A stretch of 64,000 bases of DNA from Erysipelotrichaceae bacterium (GTDB lineage Bacteria > Bacillota_I > Bacilli_A > Erysipelotrichales > Erysipelotrichaceae): contig JAFRBQ010000017.1 of the NCBI GenBank assembly GCA_017404785.1, positions 1 through 64,000 on the forward strand. The letters are read 5' to 3'. This document shows positions 55,094 through 63,147 of this stretch, in pieces. Made by a program: the position numbers and the translations under genes. Numbering within the stretch: the stretch's first letter is position 1; each line of letters opens with the position of its first letter. The notes under the pieces were generated by a model that saw only the letters and a program-made list of their open reading frames with translations, did no database searches and had not been told where the DNA came from.

Positions 55094-56086
55094 TTAATCC
55101 TTTGTTGTTGCCTTAGGCGAATAGATCGCATTCAGGCATTTCTCCTTTTCTTCTACCTGTTCATCTTTCAGCATCTTGGTCATCAGACGCATCGAGATGG
55201 CACCCAGATCATAAGTCGGAACGACATATGAGCTGATCTCCGGACGTACCGAAGAAGTGTACTTGCTTTCGTTCATGCAGATCAGCTCCATATCTTCAGG
55301 AACCTTGATGCCGTGTCCTGTTGAAGCATTCAGGGCTGCCAAAGCCTGTGAGTCTCTATTTGCCACAAACACCTGATGCTTGTGATTCTTGAAATATGAT
55401 TTCAGGAATTTGTATGTTGAACGGTTGTCTTTTGATACTTCGATATAGCCCTTGTATTCCTTGCCGAATTTTCTGAATGCTTCTTCGGCACCACTGCGCA
55501 TCAGATTGGAAACGACATCGTTGCGGTGATCCTGCAGGATCGCGATATCTTCGATGCCCTTCTGCAGATATGATTCACACAGTTCATAGACGGCTTTCTT
55601 ATAATCGACGAAGACGGAACAGATATTCTCCGATGATACTCTGTTGCACATGACGACCATCGGGATATTGTATTCTTCAAGCAGTTTGACCGAATCATCA
55701 AGATCCTTGTCCGCATAGATGATGACGCCATCTACTCTGGCCTTGATCACATCATCGATGATCTCCTTGATATCGGTGACACCTTCCGTGATCGTATGCA
55801 GATAGACTGAATAGTCATAGATCTTGGCAACGTCGCACAGACCATTTATCACGCGGCCGGAAAAAGATATGGAAGTTGAAGGAATGATCAGACCGACAGT
55901 TGTCGTCTTGGACAGTGCCAGACCCTGAGCGATCGCATTTGGTCGATAACCCAGTTTGTTTATGGCTTCCTCAACTCTTTTTCTTGTTTCTTCCTTGACA
56001 ACACTTGACCCGTTAATGACGCGGGACACGGTCGCCAAAGATACATTTGATTCTCTTGCTACTTCATAGATCGTTATTTTCTTCAT
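55094..56086 (-). CDS. ccpA: LacI-family regulator, probable CcpA
   Basis: A 330-residue LacI-type regulator: N-terminal helix-turn-helix TIYEVARESNVSLATVSRVINGSSVVKEETRKRV with hinge YRPNAIAQGLALSKTTTVGLI, then the sugar-binding-like core. Its identity as CcpA is supported by synteny: murC-ytxG-ytxH-ccpA-tyrS has the same gene set as in Bacillus, and hprK and a perfect cre are in the window. No other LacI gene is present. ATG 56086 overlaps the previous stop (ATGA). Confidence 0.82.
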   Translation of the reverse strand: MKKITIYEVARESNVSLATVSRVINGSSVVKEETRKRVEEAINKLGYRPNAIAQGLALSKTTTVGLIIPSTSISFSGRVINGLCDVAKIYDYSVYLHTITEGVTDIKEIIDDVIKARVDGVIIYADKDLDDSVKLLEEYNIPMVVMCNRVSSENICSVFVDYKKAVYELCESYLQKGIEDIAILQDHRNDVVSNLMRSGAEEAFRKFGKEYKGYIEVSKDNRSTYKFLKSYFKNHKHQVFVANRDSQALAALNASTGHGIKVPEDMELICMNESKYTSSVRPEISSYVVPTYDLGAISMRLMTKMLKDEQVEEKEKCLNAIYSPKATTKD

Positions 56087-56604
56087 TCGTGTACCTCGTC
56101 TGGCTTCAGCCAGTTTTTCAGCACCTTCAGTGCTTTTTCTGATACTTCACTTCTTACAGGTTCAGCTTTTACCCTTCTATCTTCCCCAGGTACATCATCT
56201 GCTTTTGCTGCTTTACTATCCTGCAGTCCATACACTCCAAATTCTTCCTTATCATCCTTGATAAGTTCAACTATGTCATCCTGAGTCTGTTCGTCTTCGC
56301 TTCCTGTCTCATCAGGTACAAGTCTGTTGATCTTGTTTACAGCCTCGTTGAACAGATTCTCGGCCTTTTTATTGATCATCTCGATAGTCGATTCAAGTTC
56401 TTCACCATCGCTGACCGTTTCACTCAGTTCACTGATCTTCTCGATGACATTATTCAAGACGCTGACAGCTTTATCCCTTATCAGCATTGCTTTTCCTTTT
56501 ACATTTTCGTTGGCATTGGATGTGACAAAATCCAGTGCACTTATCTTCTCGTTAAGATCATCGATAAGTCCGCTCAAATATACTGAAGCATAATTGTTAT
56601 CCAT
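56083..56604 (-). CDS. YtxH-position helical protein
   Basis: A 173-residue, mostly helical protein without a membrane segment; in the ytxH slot of the murC-ytxG-ytxH-ccpA order. The N-terminal part is a long coiled-coil-like helix (NVKGKAMLIRDKAVSVLNNVIEKISELSET), followed by an acidic, disordered middle and a short helical end (SEKALKVLKNWLKP). YtxH proteins usually have a membrane anchor; here it is absent, so homology is by position only. Confidence 0.65.
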   Translation of the reverse strand: MDNNYASVYLSGLIDDLNEKISALDFVTSNANENVKGKAMLIRDKAVSVLNNVIEKISELSETVSDGEELESTIEMINKKAENLFNEAVNKINRLVPDETGSEDEQTQDDIVELIKDDKEEFGVYGLQDSKAAKADDVPGEDRRVKAEPVRSEVSEKALKVLKNWLKPDEVHE

Positions 56605-56607
56605 GAT

Positions 56608-57012
56608 TTATCCTCCGATAACATCCTCCGGTGCAGGTTCTTTAAGTTCATCAGTGGTTTCTTCCTTGGTGGATCTCAGTTCGTTGACATATGTGACGAC
56701 TTTATCTTTTATATCACCGGCATTTTTGACGATGAAGTCCTTGGCTTCCCTGGCCGCTTCAACTGTTGCGTCCGTAGCCTTGTCAACGACACCTGAAACC
56801 TTTACAGCTGTATCCAAAGGTGCCTGAAGTTTTTCCATAGACTTGTCTAACAGATCAATTGATGGATGAGTCTTGATCAGAGTCTCGTCTACGCTTTCCA
56901 TCACCTTGATAATTTTTATCAGCAAGATGATCACGCAGACCAGACAAACTGCCCCTAAAATAGGCATTATCTCATTACATAAATTTCTCAAAGCCACAAT
57001 AAAACTATCCAT
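56608..57012 (-). CDS. DUF948/YtxG-like membrane protein
   Basis: A 134-residue protein with one membrane segment (about 15-37, PILGAVCLVCVIILLIKI), a helical region that resembles DUF948 (MESVDETLIKTHPSIDLLDKSMEKL) and an apolipophorin-like repeat (ATDATVEAAREAKDFIVKNAGD). GAAGG precedes the ATG. First gene of the ytxG-ytxH-ccpA-tyrS transcript, driven by the promoter at 57034-57062. Confidence 0.75.
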   Translation of the reverse strand: MDSFIVALRNLCNEIMPILGAVCLVCVIILLIKIIKVMESVDETLIKTHPSIDLLDKSMEKLQAPLDTAVKVSGVVDKATDATVEAAREAKDFIVKNAGDIKDKVVTYVNELRSTKEETTDELKEPAPEDVIGG

Positions 57013-57033
57013 TTTATCACCTTCCTTAACTGT

Positions 57034-57062
57034 ATTTTAACTGATTATGAAAATGTTTTCAA
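57034..57062 (-). promoter_or_regulatory. ccpA-operon promoter with cre-like site
   Basis: Minus -35 TTGAAA (57057-57062), 17-bp spacer, -10 TAAAAT (57034-57039). TGAAAACATTTTCA (57048-57061) overlaps the -35 and matches the cre consensus except that the central CG is CA. Confidence 0.65.
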
Positions 57063-57081
57063 TGATTATGTATGCCTTTAC

Positions 57082-57108
57082 AAAAACAAAGAGCTACATG
57101 AGCTCTTT
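57082..57108 (-). terminator. murC terminator
   Basis: AAAGAGCT and AGCTCTTT stem containing the murC stop codon; then TTTGTTTTTG on the minus strand. Confidence 0.7.
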
Positions 57109-58392
57109 GGTCATATCAGCGATATTGTAGATGTCCTTGCTGGACATGAAGACCAGGCATTCGCCTTTGTATTGAGCCAGTTCTCTGGCTCCGTTTTTAT
57201 CTTCAGAAAGGATATGTGAACCAGGGATCATATCAGCCAGATAGCTGATGTCGATATCCGTTCCATCCTGCTTGTCATCGATCGAAGTGAAGTCGAGCAG
57301 ATAGACTTCATCGGCGATTTGAAGGGCTTCCTTGAACTGTTTCGCAAAGTATTTTACTCTCGAGGCCCTGTGCGGCTTGAAGATGGCAATGATCTTTCTG
57401 TCAGGATAGCGTTTCCTTGAAGCTTCAAGTGTAACCTTTACTTCCGTTGGATGGTGCGCATAATCATCCACAAAGATCGTATCCTTGTATTCTTCGACTA
57501 TATATCTTCTTTTCGGCCCATGATAATCAAGAAGCGCCTCTTCAGTCTCTTTATAATCAAAACCCAGATGATCGCCAAGGGCAAGTACACCCATGATATC
57601 GATCAGCATGAAATCACCGACAAACGGCAGTTCATAGTGATAGAGTTTCTTTCCTCTGAACATGAAGTCAAAGGACGAAGCAGTGCTGGTCGTTTCAAGA
57701 TTCTCCAGATAGTAATCATTGGTCTTTTCAAAACCGAAGCTGTAGGCATCACAGGTGAATTTCAGTTTTTGGCACCACTGGTCATCTCCATAATAGAAGA
57801 CCGCATTTTTGACGTGAGTCACGAATTCCTGATAGGCATTGAAGTAATCGATCTCATCCTTGAAGTAATCGACATGGTCGATCTCGATATTGGTGATGAT
57901 CGCATATTCAGGATAATAGGAGATGAAGTGCCGGCGGAATTCATCCGATTCTACGCAGAGATATTCACAATCCTTGTTCAGATATCCTTCCCCATCCCCG
58001 ATCAGATAGCCGGTATTTTTGAATCTGCCGACAACGCTCTTGGCGATGGTCGTCGTGGTCGTCTTGCCATGAGAACCACAGATACTGATACTCTTGTAGT
58101 TCTTCATGAGCTCGCCCAGAAATTCATGATATCTGTAGCACTTGCACAAGGCTCTTGCTCTGATGACTTCCGGGAAATCTTCCAGAAAAGCGTTGCCGAT
58201 AATAACCGTATATTCCGGTTTGATATTGTTTTCGTCAAAAGGCAGGATCTTGATATTTCTCTTTACAAGTTCATCTTCCGTAAAAAAATGCTTCTGCTGA
58301 TCGGAACCGCATACTTCGTTTCCCAGATCATGAAGCATAACTGCCAAAGATGCCATACCTGTACCTTTAATACCGATAAAGTAATACATCAT
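57094..58392 (-). CDS. murC: UDP-N-acetylmuramate-L-alanine ligase
   Basis: A 432-residue Mur ligase that adds L-Ala to UDP-MurNAc. N-terminal IGIKGTGMASLAVMLHDLG, ATP-binding CGSHGKTTTTTIAK, TNIEIDHVDYFKDE and VDDYAHHPTEVKVTLEA are in order. ATG 58392 overlaps the stop of the preceding gene, so the two are coupled. Confidence 0.95.
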   Translation of the reverse strand: MMYYFIGIKGTGMASLAVMLHDLGNEVCGSDQQKHFFTEDELVKRNIKILPFDENNIKPEYTVIIGNAFLEDFPEVIRARALCKCYRYHEFLGELMKNYKSISICGSHGKTTTTTIAKSVVGRFKNTGYLIGDGEGYLNKDCEYLCVESDEFRRHFISYYPEYAIITNIEIDHVDYFKDEIDYFNAYQEFVTHVKNAVFYYGDDQWCQKLKFTCDAYSFGFEKTNDYYLENLETTSTASSFDFMFRGKKLYHYELPFVGDFMLIDIMGVLALGDHLGFDYKETEEALLDYHGPKRRYIVEEYKDTIFVDDYAHHPTEVKVTLEASRKRYPDRKIIAIFKPHRASRVKYFAKQFKEALQIADEVYLLDFTSIDDKQDGTDIDISYLADMIPGSHILSEDKNGARELAQYKGECLVFMSSKDIYNIADMTKELM

Positions 58393-58943
58393 TAGTCCTC
58401 TCTGTAATTGAATAGATTTATCTCCTCGTCATCACCGAAATCATCATAGGTATGATCATCCTGAAAATCATCATCCAGCAGTTCATGAAGTTCCTGTTCA
58501 CTGGTATCTTCAAAATACTCGTTGTAGTTGTATTGCACATCATTCTGCTTGGCATAGCCATAGATCGGTGAAGTGATGATCTCAAGATGTGATGAATCAG
58601 GCTTGTTTACGATCTTGGTATCCGGATCAGTCTTGGTGTTGACCTTGTATTCATTCTCCTTGATCACACCAAAGATCGGCGAGATCTGTGAAGAAAATTC
58701 ATATTCACCATCCGGTGTCGAAATGACTTTATTCTTTTTCGGCGGATCGATATCAATGAAAGCCGACTGTTCGCTTTTTTTGTATAAGAAATCCTTGGCA
58801 TTTACAGCCGAGTTCTGATTAGCATCGAATTTCTTTGATGGCGCCTTCGGTTTTTCCGGCTCATCATAGAGCTCTACTTCGTTATCACTTTCATCGGGTT
58901 CAAACAGTATATCGATGAATTTTTTCTTGATATCCTTTTTCAT
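58392..58943 (-). CDS. murC-linked acidic, probably disordered protein with repeated SPI(F/Y)G motif
   Basis: A 183-residue cytosolic protein of low complexity, rich in Asp, Glu, Lys and Ser, with no membrane segment. Two copies of a short motif stand out: QISPIFGVIKENEYK near 85 and TSPIYGYAKQNDVQY near 125, each followed by charged residues, looking like linear binding motifs. The C-terminus is very acidic (LDDDFQDDHTYDDFGDDEE). AGAGGAAG precedes the ATG. Coupled to murC, it may act in wall synthesis or division, but no family is recognised. Confidence 0.7.
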   Translation of the reverse strand: MKKDIKKKFIDILFEPDESDNEVELYDEPEKPKAPSKKFDANQNSAVNAKDFLYKKSEQSAFIDIDPPKKNKVISTPDGEYEFSSQISPIFGVIKENEYKVNTKTDPDTKIVNKPDSSHLEIITSPIYGYAKQNDVQYNYNEYFEDTSEQELHELLDDDFQDDHTYDDFGDDEEINLFNYRED

Positions 58944-58979
58944 TAACTTCCTCTTAAGATAATTCTACAACATTTTTAT

Positions 58980-59639
58980 TTATTCCACTGACGAATCTTC
59001 AGGGGTCAACAGAAAATCATTGATGTTGCCGTTGACCGGCATGATCGTCTCAAAAAGGTTGACCTGTTTCTTCTCGTAGTCGATGACATCCTTGGATGAA
59101 AAGTTGGCTACGACATCATCTCTTTTGACATCGGCTGACTTGGCGATCGTCAGGATCTTTGAGCTGATTCCATCCAGATCATAGCCGTCGCAATAGCCAT
59201 AGAAGACAAGATCTCTGCTTAAGAAATATACCAGATAGCGATCCTCATATTCATAGACCTGATATCGATAGGGATTGTATTCCTCGTTGCTGTTGAGATA
59301 TTCACTCGTTTTTTCATAGACCAGTCTGCTGCTGTCGAAAACGCCTTCATCGAGAAAGACTTTTTCAGGATAGTATTTCGCTGAAATGATGCCTGAGACA
59401 TTGACGTTCATCACGATCCTTGCATTGGAAAACTCGTAGTTCGAGCTCAAAGTATCGACTTTGGTCTCATAGGTATCGCTCGGTACATAATAATCGATGT
59501 AGCTGCTGTAATTGTTCTTGCGGAAAAATCTGGCACTGCCATCTTCGGCAAAGACCTCATCCAGTCTGTTCTGGATATCGATCTTTGAGGCACATCCACA
59601 CAACAGTATACACAGTAAAAAGGCAATGATCTTCTTCAT
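58980..59639 (-). CDS. lipoprotein of unknown function
   Basis: A ~219-residue lipoprotein from ATG 59639 (MKKIIAFLLCILLCGCASK; lipobox LCGC); the frame continues to 59651. The mature part is beta-rich with many aromatic residues (SSYIDYYVPSDTYETKV, YLVYFLSRDLVFYGYCDG). No family recognised. It starts next to the radC stop and belongs to the VanZ-lipoprotein-RadC cluster. Confidence 0.72.
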   Translation of the reverse strand: MKKIIAFLLCILLCGCASKIDIQNRLDEVFAEDGSARFFRKNNYSSYIDYYVPSDTYETKVDTLSSNYEFSNARIVMNVNVSGIISAKYYPEKVFLDEGVFDSSRLVYEKTSEYLNSNEEYNPYRYQVYEYEDRYLVYFLSRDLVFYGYCDGYDLDGISSKILTIAKSADVKRDDVVANFSSKDVIDYEKKQVNLFETIMPVNGNINDFLLTPEDSSVE

Positions 59640-59647
59640 ACTATTTC

Positions 59648-60310
59648 TCATTTTAACATACTCTGCTGTCTAAAACTAAAATAGCCGGTCTGTGAGATTA
59701 TGATGTGATCATGCAGGATCAGACCCATCATACTGCAGGAATCGCAAAGTCTCGTAGTCAGTTCGATATCGGCACCACTGGGTGTACAGTTGTCGCTTGG
59801 ATGATTGTGGGCAATGATCATTCCCCTGGCTTTTAAAAGCAGTGCTTTGCGCAGGATCTCATCGATCCCGACTGTGGCGCTGTTGGAGCTTCCTTTGAAC
59901 ATGACCTCCGATTTTATCACGTTTCCCCTGTTGTTCATGAAGATGACAAAGAATTCTTCTTGTTGGGAATAGGCCAGAGAAAAACGCAGATAATCGACGA
60001 GCTTTTCCGGGCTGTTGATCTCCGGTTCCGATACCCTGTCGATCTTTGTAAGCCTCCGACAGATCTCCAGGATCCCCAGGATCTCCATGGCCTTGGCTTT
60101 CTTGATGCCCTTGATGGAAACAAGTTCCTCATAGGTCAAAGAAAGCAGTTTGGCAAAAGAACCGGCTTTTTCGATCACATCTTCGGACAGTTCAATGACG
60201 CCTTTGTCTCTGTAAGCCGATTTGATGACCAGAGCCAGCAGTTCAACATTGCTTAAGGAAGATATTCCATATTCCAGAGCCTTTTCTCTTGGCATCAGTT
60301 TCTCATTCAC
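59648..60310 (-). CDS. radC: RadC-family JAB-domain protein
   Basis: A 220-residue protein: UPF0758 N-terminal helix-hairpin-helix part (LTYEELVSIKGIKKAKAMEILG) and a JAMM/JAB metalloprotease-like domain with the motif ARGMIIAHNHPSDNCTPSGADIELT. Despite the name, a DNA-repair role is not established for this family. Start codon overlaps the upstream small lipoprotein gene by 8 nt. Confidence 0.92.
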   Translation of the reverse strand: MNEKLMPREKALEYGISSLSNVELLALVIKSAYRDKGVIELSEDVIEKAGSFAKLLSLTYEELVSIKGIKKAKAMEILGILEICRRLTKIDRVSEPEINSPEKLVDYLRFSLAYSQQEEFFVIFMNNRGNVIKSEVMFKGSSNSATVGIDEILRKALLLKARGMIIAHNHPSDNCTPSGADIELTTRLCDSCSMMGLILHDHIIISQTGYFSFRQQSMLK

Positions 60311-60641
60311 AGTTGTAGCGTTCCTTTCTTAACTTCTCCAATGTATTCATAAAGGAGTAGCGATCATCAAGGACGATACTGTATCTTCTGATCAACCGGT
60401 TTTCTTCAAGATGATAGGAAGCGTCAAGCTGCTTTTTAAAACGCAGGAATTCTTCATTGTTGGAAAGCAGTTCATAAGGCAAGAGAAAAATCTCGCTCAC
60501 TTCGATACTTTCGATATCATCATTGAGCGCCTTTATTTCGAGACTTATCTCATCTTTGCCGTTATACTTCACACAGGATGCGCTCTTGTGATTGCATCCC
60601 CATAAAAACAGACATAGTAATACTAGTGTAATTTTTTCCAT
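60303..60641 (-). CDS. small lipoprotein
   Basis: A 112-residue protein with signal MEKITLVLLCLFLWGCNHK (lipobox LWGC). The remainder is charged and includes YELLSNNEEFLRFKKQLDASY and a Cys-terminal RYNCE. The start lies inside the end of the VanZ gene (19-nt overlap). No family recognised. Confidence 0.65.
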   Translation of the reverse strand: MEKITLVLLCLFLWGCNHKSASCVKYNGKDEISLEIKALNDDIESIEVSEIFLLPYELLSNNEEFLRFKKQLDASYHLEENRLIRRYSIVLDDRYSFMNTLEKLRKERYNCE

Positions 60642-61078
60642 CTTTTATAGATCAGATGGCAGATCACGATTCCCACAAAGCAGCCAGCTGTATCGATCAA
60701 CATGTCGCCAATTGAACAGTAGCGGTTCTCGACAAAAAGCTGATGGATCTCATCGCTTATGGCATACAGTGTTCCGAATATAAATGATTTCAGGAAGACG
60801 TTCCTGTTTGTATACTCGATGACGTTGATGAAGATCAGGATCCCCAGGATCATGAACTCCGTAAAATGAGCCAGTTCCCTGATCGGCTGAATGAACCTCA
60901 GCAGAAACTCGCTTAATGAAAGATGAACATTGCCTGCCATGATCGAATAGTAGATCCTGTAGATGATCTCGGCCACCAGATTGGAAGTCTCTTCCGACTC
61001 CACATCGGGCTGGGCTGAGAAAAAGAAGATCAGTGCCATCCACAGCAGCAGCAATACCAGCTTGACTGTCTTTCTCAT
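60623..61078 (-). CDS. VanZ-family membrane protein
   Basis: A 151-residue, four-segment membrane protein with the VanZ hallmark ALIFFFSAQPDVESE, HFTEFMILGILIFINV and the final YAISDEIHQLFVENRYCSIGDMLIDTAGCFVG. Teicoplanin-resistance VanZ is the namesake; chromosomal homologues are common and mostly untested. Start ATG 61078 lies 6 nt after -10 TATGAT (61085-61090, extended with TG), so this gene has its own leaderless promoter. Confidence 0.88.
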   Translation of the reverse strand: MRKTVKLVLLLLWMALIFFFSAQPDVESEETSNLVAEIIYRIYYSIMAGNVHLSLSEFLLRFIQPIRELAHFTEFMILGILIFINVIEYTNRNVFLKSFIFGTLYAISDEIHQLFVENRYCSIGDMLIDTAGCFVGIVICHLIYKRWKKLH

Positions 61079-61084
61079 TCTTCA

Positions 61085-61090
61085 ATCATA
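61085..61090 (-). promoter_or_regulatory. leaderless promoter -10 box for the VanZ gene
   Basis: Minus TATGAT with an upstream TG, ending 6 nt before ATG 61078, located just past the SAF gene stop. Confidence 0.5.
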
Positions 61091-61093
61091 ACA

Positions 61094-61792
61094 CTATTGA
61101 AGATACTTAAAAACTTCCGAATCGGTAATAAGGTGGCTGGACGAGTTTACAGCGTATGTCGTGCTGTTGACGATGACACTGATATTGCCGACCATCAGAG
61201 CCTTGTTGAGATAGGACACGTCTTCTTTCATCAATGCCAGTGAAATGATGACCGCCTTGCTGTCAGGGTCGTAACTCTGGATCATCTTGCCCTGTCCATC
61301 AAAAAGTCCGGTGATGCGGCAGTTCTCGATCAATAGATCGCTTTCCGGTTTTTCGTGACTGCTTCCAACGCTCAGATACAGATCCACATACATCCCGACA
61401 TCCAGAGATCCGGCGTTGACCTTTACCTCGCTTACATAGATGTCGTAATTGACTTCCCCCTGTCTTAACAAGGTATGCGCAAGATCTTTGATGTCTTCCT
61501 GCAGAAAACCCTTGTAGAAGAAAGCTCCTTTCGGGATCAGGCAGGACAGCTTGACATACTTTCCAAGAATCTCTTCCTTATCAAGAAAGATGTCCTTGCT
61601 CAGATACTGTTTGGGCAGTTTCCTTTTCTCTAGATCCTGATCGCTTATCCTGTTTCGCTGACTAAGATTGTGACTGGCCACATAGACCTCCACGTAATCT
61701 TCCCTGTAGGTAAGATAGGCACTCAAAGAAAAATAAAGACAGAAACCGATCATTATCAAAGGAAAGGCCACCATAAGAATCTTTTTTACCAT
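61094..61792 (-). CDS. SAF-domain (CpaB/RcpC-like) membrane protein
   Basis: About 232 residues from ATG 61792 (MVKKILMVAFPLIM), which has AGGAGG 6 nt upstream; the longer frame to 61810 would place the SD inside the gene. One N-terminal membrane segment (about 4-24), then a SAF-like domain (VEVYVASHNLSQRNRISDQDLEKRKLP) as in CpaB pilus-assembly proteins, and a second beta domain. No pilus genes are nearby. Its promoter resembles the block shared by the T7SS and Rpn genes. Confidence 0.75.
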   Translation of the reverse strand: MVKKILMVAFPLIMIGFCLYFSLSAYLTYREDYVEVYVASHNLSQRNRISDQDLEKRKLPKQYLSKDIFLDKEEILGKYVKLSCLIPKGAFFYKGFLQEDIKDLAHTLLRQGEVNYDIYVSEVKVNAGSLDVGMYVDLYLSVGSSHEKPESDLLIENCRITGLFDGQGKMIQSYDPDSKAVIISLALMKEDVSYLNKALMVGNISVIVNSTTYAVNSSSHLITDSEVFKYLQ

Positions 61793-61798
61793 CTGAAA

Positions 61799-61837
61799 CC
61801 TCCTAATCATTATGTCCGGAAAATAACAGAATTCCTT
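61799..61837 (-). promoter_or_regulatory. SAF-gene promoter, related to the T7SS/Rpn block
   Basis: Minus AAGGAA (61832-61837), 17 bp, CATAAT (61809-61814), then GATTAGGAGG. The CATAAxGAxTAGGAGG stretch matches the shared block at 14 of 16 positions. Confidence 0.5.
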
Positions 61838-61965
61838 ATTTTTCTTATATATGGAGATGAATATGTAAATAAATAAACTTTTTTATCGATTCTGATCGCC
61901 TTGGACAGACAGTCTATCCCTTCAGCTGAATGGATAAGCTATAATTAAAGAAGGAGGTGTATATC

Positions 61966-63147
61966 ATGCCTATTCGTGAATTTCATGATCAAAAGAATAA
62001 TATAACCCTGGGTAGAGGCGAGATCGGCGAAAGCTATCAGCTTGGCGGTATCCTCAACAACCAGGTGCAGTCTGAACATGTGCCGTTCACCTGGTCAGTC
62101 CATGCGATCGATCAGGCCAGAGGCATAAGTATCTTTGTGATTTCTGAAGAAAAATATCTTGACTATCGCAGTCAGCTCTTGAAGCAGACCGTCAATATGA
62201 ATCCAAGCGTCATAAGATCTTCCTTAAGATCCTATATGGAGCCTGAAGACTACATCAGAGCTTTTGCGGAATCAATATTCGGAGGAAAGATCGAACTGGA
62301 GGCAACAGCTCAGTCTCCAACTCTATACAACGTCAATCTGCAGGCTTACTATAACAATCTTTCAAATCTCGCCAATGCATTGGCAAACAAGGAAGCTTCC
62401 TTCGGCTATCCATGCGATATCGAAAATCTCACCTGCAAGAGCTATCTGATGAAATATAAAGGAAATAAGGCCAACCAGAACTATACGATCCTGGCAGCGG
62501 TTGATTTTGAAGGATTCGAGATGCACTACCAGAATCAGATGAGCAACATCTTCGGTTTCCCGGGCATGGGCTTTTCAAGCAAGCCTAAGCAGGCTGCTTC
62601 AAGCAATGTCCTTGGTCACAGCAACAGCGAGATCATCGAATGGGGCTCGAAATTCCGCTTCCTGATGGTCGCTCCTGAGCAGAGTGAAGCGGATGGCGCA
62701 AGGGATTTCCTCAAGTTCATCAATACCTTTGAGATGGATCCAAACCTTTCAAATCAGTTCAACAGTATGATCAATCAGCTCCTGCAGCAGCAGATGATGC
62801 AGACGGCACAGTATCAGGCCCAGACTCAGGCCAACATTGCCGGCAACATCTATCAGCAGCAGAAGCTAACCAGCATGTTGCAGCAGAACTCGCAGAGCAT
62901 CTCCAACGGCATCATGGATTCCTGGAACAAAAAGATGGCATCCGATTCGCGGATCTCCAATAACTTCTCCGAGGCGATCAGAGGTGTCAACACCTATACG
63001 ACGAGTGATGGTAGAAATGTGGAAGTCGGTGTAAGTGCCGATCACGTTTATGAGAACCAGTATGGCAATGTTTATGGCGTTTCAGGCAATGCCATTGATG
63101 ATGATATCCTCAACAAGATCAACTGGACAGAGATAAACAAGAAATAA
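61966..63147 (+). CDS. uncharacterised protein with Gln-rich linker
   Basis: A 393-residue soluble protein from ATG 61966 (AGGAGG 10-11 nt upstream, -10 TATAAT at 61940-61945). The N-terminal 250 residues look globular (REFHDQKNNITLGRGEIGESYQLGG; ILAAVDFEGFEMHYQNQM). Residues ~265-310 are Gln-rich (LLQQQMMQTAQYQAQTQ). The C-terminus has SEAIRGVNTYTTSDGRNVEV and VYENQYGNVYGVSGN, a motif seen at the end of several uncharacterised Firmicutes proteins. No function assigned. The hydrolase gene overlaps its stop. Confidence 0.75.
   Translation: MPIREFHDQKNNITLGRGEIGESYQLGGILNNQVQSEHVPFTWSVHAIDQARGISIFVISEEKYLDYRSQLLKQTVNMNPSVIRSSLRSYMEPEDYIRAFAESIFGGKIELEATAQSPTLYNVNLQAYYNNLSNLANALANKEASFGYPCDIENLTCKSYLMKYKGNKANQNYTILAAVDFEGFEMHYQNQMSNIFGFPGMGFSSKPKQAASSNVLGHSNSEIIEWGSKFRFLMVAPEQSEADGARDFLKFINTFEMDPNLSNQFNSMINQLLQQQMMQTAQYQAQTQANIAGNIYQQQKLTSMLQQNSQSISNGIMDSWNKKMASDSRISNNFSEAIRGVNTYTTSDGRNVEVGVSADHVYENQYGNVYGVSGNAIDDDILNKINWTEINKK

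Noticed and set aside
57451..58395. Long plus-strand open frame opposite murC (and similar frames opposite EssC, uvrA and others)
   Set aside because: Antisense shadows: no ribosome sites, atypical composition, and the opposite strands encode clear families.
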